In this document: piece after piece, positions 1 through 3,621 of the stretch | How the letters are laid out: each line of letters begins with the position of its first letter | Position numbering within the stretch: the first letter of the stretch is position 1 | From: Planctomycetota bacterium | GTDB taxonomy: Bacteria; Planctomycetota; UBA8742; SKZP01 | NCBI GenBank assembly: GCA_007127275.1 | Contig: SKZP01000197.1 | Location: 1-5,056 of the forward strand | Length of the DNA: 5,056 nt | Direction: 5' to 3' | Notes under the pieces: model-generated | What the model saw: only the letters and a program-made list of their open reading frames with translations | Databases searched by the model: none | What the model was told of the DNA's origin: nothing | Position numbers and translations under genes: made by a program

Positions 1-358
1 CGGCCGGCGGCGGCGTGGCGAGCTCCTGCAAGCGGGCGGCGCGCATGCGGCCGGAACTCTTGCGGTCCTTGCTCTTTAGCTTCTCTTTGAACTTGGTGAG
101 TTGGCCTTCCATCTTGTTTACGGCGACATCAACGGCGTCCGCGGCGGTAAGCCCCTCTCCTTCCGCAATCAGCGTTTGTCCTTTGCCGGCGTGGATGTGC
201 AGGCCGACTTGGAAGTCGTCCTTGGCGCCGCCCTCCCAAATCAACTCGGCGTTGTGGATGCGGTCGAGGTAGCGCTTGAGTTTGAGCACCTTCTCTTCGG
301 CGTATTGCTTGTCGTCGTCCGTGACGTCCGCGTGTTTCACCGTCATTTTCAAGTCCAT
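1..358 (-). CDS. hpf: Ribosome hibernation-promoting factor, HPF/RaiA family (3' end beyond window)
   Basis: Proteins of this family bind the 30S subunit in the decoding region when growth slows, block tRNA and mRNA binding, and help form inactive 100S (or stabilised 70S) ribosomes. The 119 visible residues run from an ATG at 358 and remain open to the left edge. The family pattern is clear: an N-terminal strand MDLKMTVKHADVTDD, helix 1 with YAEEKVLKLKRYLDRI (19-34), strands through FQVGLHIHAGKGQTLIAEGE (49-68), then helix 2 with TAADAVDVAVNKMEGQLTKF (71-90) and the basic KEKLKSKDRK tail typical of the core. Residues 101-119 turn into an Arg-rich then Pro/Ala stretch, so some extension past the roughly 95-residue core exists. 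Whether it is the long form with a C-terminal dimerisation domain cannot be seen. The start is supported by a good ribosome binding site; a second ATG at 346 (Met5) would clip the first strand. The gene follows a 329-base spacer after the phosphoesterase gene. Confidence 0.93.
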   Translation of the reverse strand, partial: MDLKMTVKHADVTDDDKQYAEEKVLKLKRYLDRIHNAELIWEGGAKDDFQVGLHIHAGKGQTLIAEGEGLTAADAVDVAVNKMEGQLTKFKEKLKSKDRKSSGRMRAARLQELATPPPA

Positions 359-366
359 CTTATGCG

Positions 367-371
367 CTCCT
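367..371 (-). promoter_or_regulatory. Ribosome binding site of hpf
   Basis: AGGAG on the minus strand, inside GAGAAGAGGAGCG, lies 8 bases before the ATG at 358. This is strong Shine-Dalgarno placement and decides for Met1 over the internal Met5. Confidence 0.8.
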
Positions 372-446
372 CTTCTCTTCACAGGGGGCGGGGGGGCATC
401 CCAAGCCGAACGAACACGTGGGTTTCTTCTCGGCAGGTGGGGCGTT

Positions 447-481
447 GGTCGTCTACTACCACTCGGCAAGTCGTCGCATGG
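447..481 (-). repeat. Dispersed intergenic repeat, copy A
   Basis: Read on the minus strand this carries GCGACGACTTGCCGAGTGGT (477 to 458). It matches GCGACAACGTGCCGAGTGGT at 3374-3393 on the plus strand at 18 of 20 positions. Weaker similarity continues on both sides: CCAT before, CGACC after. Both copies are in spacers, in inverted orientation relative to each other. It may be a small interspersed repeat or a binding site; the function is unknown. Confidence 0.45.
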
Positions 482-687
482 CGTTCCAACAAAGAGAACG
501 CGTAGCGGACCTCGACTCTTCCGAAAGTTTGTGTGTGACTGCGCGTTGGGCGTGGCGCTGCGCCTGCTTGTGGATAAAGCGGGCAACGACGCCCACCCCA
601 AGAAGGGAAGGCACCGGCGACGCACTCGGTTGCGACGTTTTCGTGTTGCACAGGTGAGGACGTCCGGGTGCGGTCACGCGCCTCGAC

Positions 688-1470
688 TCACAGGCCGCGC
701 AGCAGACGCTCCGCATTGCGGTTGTCGAGCTCGGGAATGGCGCGGATCTTTTCGACTGTGGTCTTGTAGTCGTACTCGAGCCGGTGCCAGCGCATCACCT
801 TTTCGTCCTCGTCAAGCGTGACGAAGCAGACACGGTTGTCCTGGTCACGCGGCTGGCCGACCGAGCCGACGTTGATCACGTATTTCTTGCCGTCTTCGAG
901 CTTGTACTCGAAGTCGAGGCTCGGCGGGTCGAAGTACTCGCACTCCTCGGTAATCAGGCACGGCACGTGGGAGTGGCCCACGAAGCAGGGACCGTGAATC
1001 ATCGAGAAAATCTCGCGCATCTTCGGCGGTACCTCGCCGAAGTAGTTCTCCGTGTCCACCTTGAGGATGTACTCCATGGTGGGGTCACGCGGCGAGCCGT
1101 GCACTAAGTAATACTTCTCGGTCTTTTTCACCAAAGGGAGCGTGCGCACGAACTCCCAGCGACGCTTCTTCTGGCCAGAGCTGAAGACGCCCGGCTTGAG
1201 TTGGTCGCGCGTCCAGTCAATGGCGCGGCGGGCGGTGGGGTTGAAGCCGAAGGCTCCGTTAATCACCGCTTCCTCGTGGTTGCCGAGGAGGTTGAAGCGA
1301 AAATGCAAAGCGATGTCGACACACTCGACCGGATTGGGCCCGTAGCCGATCACATCCCCTAAGCAAAGGATGTTCTCCGGCTTGATCCCCAAGTCGTCGA
1401 TGTACTTCATCGCGACCTGGGAGGCCTCCAGGTTTGCGTGCATATCGCTGATGATCGCGAGTTTGGCCAT
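688..1470 (-). CDS. Calcineurin-like metallophosphoesterase
   Basis: A 260-residue soluble protein with the full metal-binding signature of the metallophosphoesterase fold. DMH (Asp9, His11) lies at the N-terminus, GDVIGYGPNP holds Asp39, GNHEE holds Asn64 and His65, HGSPRD holds His124, and GHSHVP holds His166 and His168. VGSVGQPRD (201-209) is the closing motif typical of the YfcE/MJ0936-like (Metallophos_2) group. All expected ligands for two metals are present, so it should be an active hydrolase of a phosphodiester or phosphomonoester. The substrate cannot be told from sequence; relatives act on cyclic nucleotides, dinucleotides, phosphoproteins or model esters. No signal peptide or membrane segment is seen, so it is probably cytoplasmic. 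I chose the ATG at 1470 because it places the first ligand at residue 9, as in the family. An in-frame GTG at 1497 would add nine residues unlike the fold. Neither start has a strong ribosome binding site (a weak GCGAG lies ahead of the ATG). Spacers of 729 bases upstream and 329 bases downstream suggest it is transcribed alone. Confidence 0.92.
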   Translation of the reverse strand: MAKLAIISDMHANLEASQVAMKYIDDLGIKPENILCLGDVIGYGPNPVECVDIALHFRFNLLGNHEEAVINGAFGFNPTARRAIDWTRDQLKPGVFSSGQKKRRWEFVRTLPLVKKTEKYYLVHGSPRDPTMEYILKVDTENYFGEVPPKMREIFSMIHGPCFVGHSHVPCLITEECEYFDPPSLDFEYKLEDGKKYVINVGSVGQPRDQDNRVCFVTLDEDEKVMRWHRLEYDYKTTVEKIRAIPELDNRNAERLLRGL

Positions 1471-1701
1471 GTGGACGTTCTCGCACTGTTTAGGCACCCA
1501 CCGGCTGCCACGACCCGACCCGCAGGATGCCGTGCACCACGTAACGGTTCCGACTATACGTTTCGAGCGGGGCTGCGGCTACCGAAACACGCATTCGCCA
1601 TGTGATGCGCCGCACCCCAAACGAAACGGAAGCGGAGCAGGTAGAGCGGGTAGCGGTGAGGTAGGTAGAGACCATGGCGCAACAAACAAGGCAATTCAAC
1701 G

Positions 1702-1730
1702 AAGATAGTACCCACCCCTGTCCGCGTCAA
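1702..1730 (-). promoter_or_regulatory. Possible sigma-70-type promoter for the metallophosphoesterase gene
   Basis: On the minus strand TTGACG (1730-1725, 5/6 to consensus), a 17-base spacer, then TATCTT (1707-1702, 4/6). A start near 1695 would give a leader of about 225 bases, long for a simple promoter. A nearer TATAGT at 1558-1553 lacks a good -35 box. Pattern match only; the organism's promoter consensus may differ. Confidence 0.35.
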
Positions 1731-1746
1731 CGGAGCAACCAAGCAA

Positions 1747-1894
1747 CCGTGCATCCCGCAAACGGGGAAAGCTTGAGAACAAGCCCACGGGCTGCGGACG
1801 TGGGTCCGTGCACCTTCGGCGCTTGACCCACGGGCCGCAGGCCGCAGCTCGTGGGCGTGCAAGAACTACGGTTTCCCACTTACGGGATGCACGG
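1747..1894. repeat. Nested imperfect inverted repeat of 148 bases
   Basis: Outer arms CCGTGCATCCCG (1747-1758) and CGGGATGCACGG (1883-1894) pair perfectly over 12 bases. Moving inwards, GGGAAA (1765-1770) pairs with TTTCCC (1872-1877), CTTG (1772-1775) with CAAG (1860-1863), and CCCACGGGCTGCGG (1784-1797) with CCGCAGCTCGTGGG (1842-1855) at 13 of 14. Two smaller hairpins compete with the inner arm: CCCACG/CGTGGG at 1784-1804, and CCCACGGGC/GCTCGTGGG at 1827-1855 (8 of 9). The layout suits a small non-autonomous repeat element or a folded RNA at the 3' side of the sigma gene. No target-site duplication is obvious. Confidence 0.6.
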
Positions 1895-1969
1895 ACCAAG
1901 CAGGGAGTCGCCGGGAACGGTCGGCGCAGCAACTCCGTAGTGCCGTCTCCGTGCATCACCAAGGGGTGG

Positions 1970-2063
1970 GACGTTGGTTCTGCAAGCCGGCGGGCTTCGC
2001 CGGTGGATCACATCCGCCTCGCGCTTCGACCCACGGGCGAAGCCCGTGGGCTTGCCCAACGTC
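1970..2063. repeat. Composite inverted repeat with two internal hairpins
   Basis: GACGTTGG (1970-1977) pairs with CCAACGTC (2056-2063), and GCAAGCC (1982-1988) pairs with GGCTTGC (2049-2055). Inside are a CCGGCG/CGCCGG hairpin (1987-2003) and the perfect hairpin at 2030-2050. The stretch GACCCACGGGC, preceded by GCGCTT or GCGCTTC, also occurs at 1820-1835. CAAGCCCACGGGCT (1780-1793) is repeated inverted at 2041-2054. This element and the one at 1747-1894 therefore share parts and probably belong to one repeat family. Confidence 0.6.
2030..2050. repeat. Perfect GC hairpin, 9-bp stem with GAA loop
   Basis: CCCACGGGC, GAA, GCCCGTGGG. The stem is perfect and very stable. There is no T-run on either side, so it is not an intrinsic terminator in the classical sense. 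It resembles the CCCACGGGC-type palindromes scattered through spacers of some planctomycete genomes, a recollection I cannot verify here. Confidence 0.7.
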
Positions 2064-2100
2064 GCGCCAAGAGGTCGTGAACGGACTCGCACGTTTGTAA

Positions 2101-2154
2101 CCCCGCAGGGGCGCTCGAGTGTTGTTCTGGGCTCCACCCGGCCTCCCCGCGGGG
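2101..2154. repeat. Pair of short GC palindromes downstream of the sigma gene
   Basis: CCCCGCAGGGG (2101-2111) and CCCCGCGGGG (2145-2154) lie 45 to 100 bases past the sigma-factor stop. On the minus strand the far one is followed by TTACAAACG, so weak terminator activity is conceivable. The 4-bp stem and interrupted T stretch do not support a firm terminator call. Confidence 0.4.
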
Positions 2155-2199
2155 CTACGAGATGGCGAGCGCAGACATGTTGAATTTCGAGCGCAGCCT

Positions 2200-3252
2200 T
2201 CAGCCGAGCAGGTCGGTGCCGCGCTCCTCGATCAGATCTTGGAGGCGCTTGAGCACGTCGGTGTGGATTTGAGAGACGCGCGACTCGCTGACGCCGTGGA
2301 TCTCGCCGATCTGGCGCATGGTCAGTTGCTCGCAGTGGTAGAGCACGAAGATGATGCGCTCCTTGCTCGAAAGCGTCGAGAGTACGGTGCGCAAGGCGTC
2401 GCTTTCGCTCAGGTGCATCGTGGGGCTTGGGCTGTGCTCGTTGGCGAGCAGTTCGAGGCGGGTCATTGACTCGTCGTCGTCGTCCGCACCGCCACTGCCG
2501 GCGCCGGCGACCTGCGAGAGCGAGGTCATCGTTGCCGCCTGCGCCTTCTTTTCGAGTTCGCGGTACTCCGCACAGTTCATCTCAAGCTGCCGCATCATCT
2601 CAATGTCACTCGGGGCGCGGCCGAGGCTTGCCTCGAGCACCGCGTAGGCCCCCTCGTAAACGGCCTGGCTGTAGCGGACGTGGCGCGGCGCCCAGTCCAT
2701 CTGGCGCAGGTCGTCGAGCATTGCCCCTTGGACGCGCTGGGTGCAGTAGGTCTCGAACTTCACGCCCTTGGACGGATCGAAGCCATCGATCGCATCCATC
2801 AGGCCGAGGTTGCCCGAGGAGCAGAGCTCGTCGACGGTGACCGAGGAGTGTAGCCGCGCGGCCATTCGCTCGGCGAGCAGCTTCACCAGCGGCTGATACA
2901 GCTCGGCAAGCCGCGCACGCGCCTCTTCATTGCCCGTGGTCTTGTAGGCAATCCAGAGCAGTTGGATCTCGCGTTCCTTCTTCTTTTGCTCCGGAGAGAC
3001 CTGTCGCCGGGTGTTCGTTTCGCTCGCGCCGTTGCTCTCCCACCGGGGCGCGGTGACACGCTTCTGATAGGCCGGGTGACGCGGCACACGGGACTTGGCC
3101 GGCGTCGGCGAGCGCACCGTGCGTGCGGCGTCGACGTCGTCGGTGCGGCTCGACTCGAGTTGCTCGAGCGGCATCTCGGCCGGGGTGCTGGGGACGTCTT
3201 CGCGGAACTCGTCGCCGGGGAAGGGGGCGTCGTCGGCGGTCATCAGGGACAT
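2200..3252 (-). CDS. RNA polymerase sigma factor, FliA/WhiG (sigma-28) class, with N-terminal extension
   Basis: A 350-residue alternative sigma factor that directs RNA polymerase to a dedicated promoter set. Region 2 spans about 107-185: LYQPLVKLLAERM, then LCSSGNLGLMDAIDGFDPSK, then FETYCTQRVQGAMLDDLRQ. DWAPRHVR at 186-193 is the FliA-class junction. Region 3 follows at about 194-247 (LGRAPSDIEMMRQL). Region 4 is about 285-342, with the helix-turn-helix LTMRQIGEIHGVSESRVSQI at 310-329. A Gly/Asp-rich linker with four consecutive Asp (250-262) joins regions 3 and 4. FliA proteins are usually near 240 residues; the excess is mostly residues 1-90, acidic then basic, Pro/Ser-rich and probably disordered. 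The ATG at 3252 has a strong ribosome binding site. The open frame continues to 3405, but that part is spacer-like and lacks one; Met4 at 3243 is the alternative. No flagellar gene or recognisable anti-sigma gene is adjacent, so motility control is a family expectation only. It could equally serve stress or development, as WhiG and SigF do. Confidence 0.93.
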   Translation of the reverse strand: MSLMTADDAPFPGDEFREDVPSTPAEMPLEQLESSRTDDVDAARTVRSPTPAKSRVPRHPAYQKRVTAPRWESNGASETNTRRQVSPEQKKKEREIQLLWIAYKTTGNEEARARLAELYQPLVKLLAERMAARLHSSVTVDELCSSGNLGLMDAIDGFDPSKGVKFETYCTQRVQGAMLDDLRQMDWAPRHVRYSQAVYEGAYAVLEASLGRAPSDIEMMRQLEMNCAEYRELEKKAQAATMTSLSQVAGAGSGGADDDDESMTRLELLANEHSPSPTMHLSESDALRTVLSTLSSKERIIFVLYHCEQLTMRQIGEIHGVSESRVSQIHTDVLKRLQDLIEERGTDLLG

Positions 3253-3299
3253 CAGGCAGGCTCCTTCGGTTGAGGGTCCGTCAGGGACAGCAAGGCAGG
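3238..3299 (-). repeat. Imperfect short direct repeat flanking the sigma-gene ribosome binding site
   Basis: On the minus strand, CCTGCCTTGCTGTCCCTGAC (from 3299) and CCTGCCTGATGTCCCTGATG (from 3260) are near copies about 39 bases apart. They agree at roughly 21 of 25 positions allowing gaps, over 3275-3299 and 3238-3260. The downstream copy contains the ATG start; in the upstream copy that ATG reads CTG. The ribosome binding site lies between them. Confidence 0.45.
3261..3266 (-). promoter_or_regulatory. Ribosome binding site of the sigma-factor gene
   Basis: AAGGAG on the minus strand lies 8 bases before the ATG at 3252. This fixes the start 51 codons inside the longest open frame. Confidence 0.82.
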
Positions 3300-3366
3300 G
3301 AATACACGCGTCCAATCCGCCCGGCACGGACAGGGAGCCCCGGCGCAGCCACCACCAGTGGCTTGA

Positions 3367-3403
3367 CCATCCGGCGACAACGTGCCGAGTGGTTGCAGCG
3401 ACC
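3367..3403 (+). repeat. Dispersed intergenic repeat, copy B
   Basis: GCGACAACGTGCCGAGTGGT at 3374-3393, with CCAT before and CGACC after, is the partner of copy A in the 359-687 spacer. The 11-base core TGCCGAGTGGT is identical. Here it lies in the probable leader of the sigma gene, about 115 bases before the start codon and opposite to the direction of transcription. Confidence 0.45.
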
Positions 3404-3519
3404 ACGGGTCAGCGACAGTACGCACGGAAGCGAGGGCGACCACGCAAGGGGGCGCGGCACGAGCCAGGCACGCTCGCACCGGGTGGCGCAGCCGTCTCCA
3501 CCATCCGACCGGACTATAA

Positions 3520-3547
3520 AGTATATCCCATCATCTTCGAGAGGCAA
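3520..3547 (-). promoter_or_regulatory. Possible promoter of the sigma-factor gene
   Basis: TTGCCT (3547-3542, 4/6), a 16-base spacer, and TATACT (3525-3520, 5/6) on the minus strand, set in an AT-rich island that stands out from the GC-rich surroundings. A start near 3513 would give a leader of about 260 bases. The -35 box overlaps the T-tract of the murJ terminator. Confidence 0.45.
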
Positions 3548-3589
3548 ATAATAAAACGTCCGGGGCTTGGTCGCGGAGAACGGCCCCGG
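3546..3589 (-). terminator. Rho-independent terminator of murJ
   Basis: Reading the minus strand, CCGGGGC (3589-3583) pairs perfectly with GCCCCGG (3566-3560) around a 16-base loop. ACGTTTTATTATTTG follows. It begins 33 bases after the murJ stop. The 7-bp all-GC stem with an adjacent T-rich tail is the expected form, and it separates murJ from the sigma gene. Confidence 0.75.
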
Positions 3590-3621
3590 CAGGCCGCGTC
3601 GCGTACTCGTGTAGGATCCGG

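Larger units (their letters stand above)
359..687. other. Spacer between metallophosphoesterase and hpf
   Basis: A 329-base stretch with no credible gene. Open frames on both strands here lack family resemblance and overlap one another. It holds the hpf leader with its ribosome binding site, a G-rich tract at 384-396 (C-rich in the hpf transcript), and one copy of a dispersed 20-base motif at 458-477. I find no clear intrinsic terminator behind the phosphoesterase stop at 688: only a 4-bp GGGC/GCCC stem followed by a short non-uniform T stretch near 585-605 on the minus strand. I find no convincing promoter for hpf either. Confidence 0.6.
1471..2199. other. 729-base repeat-rich spacer between sigma factor and metallophosphoesterase
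   Basis: No believable protein gene is present. The open frames on both strands have low-complexity Arg/Pro/Gly composition, overlap each other, and run through the inverted repeats. From right to left it holds two short GC palindromes (2101-2154), a composite inverted repeat (1970-2063) with an internal perfect hairpin, a larger nested inverted repeat (1747-1894), and a possible promoter (1702-1730). The rest, 1471-1700, has no structure I can support beyond a TATAGT near 1555. The motif CCGTGCAYC recurs at 1530, 1747, 1806 and 1949, and inverted at 1886. Confidence 0.6.
3253..3621. other. Spacer between murJ and the sigma-factor gene
   Basis: 369 bases without a supported gene. Several open frames cross it on both strands, but they are Arg/Pro-rich, match no family I know, and overlap each other. 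It contains the murJ terminator, an AT-rich probable promoter, dispersed repeat copy B, and the sigma-gene leader with its ribosome binding site. The leader between about 3300 and 3513 has no other structure I can support. Confidence 0.6.

Noticed and set aside
585..687. Intrinsic terminator behind the metallophosphoesterase
   Set aside because: Only a 4-bp GGGC/GCCC stem with a broken T stretch is present, too weak to call.
276..821. A 181-codon plus-strand open frame across the hpf/phosphoesterase spacer
   Set aside because: It overlaps two well-supported minus-strand genes, and its product is Arg-rich with no recognisable domain.
1471..1497. Nine-residue extension of the metallophosphoesterase to a GTG at 1497
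   Set aside because: The family fold starts at MAKLAIISD, and neither the added residues nor a ribosome binding site supports the GTG.
1747..2063. CRISPR array
   Set aside because: Repeats are inverted, of unequal length and irregularly spaced, with no regular spacers or cas genes.
3253..3405. N-terminal extension of the sigma factor to the first in-frame start at 3405
   Set aside because: The extra 51 residues are Trp/Arg-rich and spacer-like, with no ribosome binding site there, while the ATG at 3252 has AAGGAG at ideal spacing.
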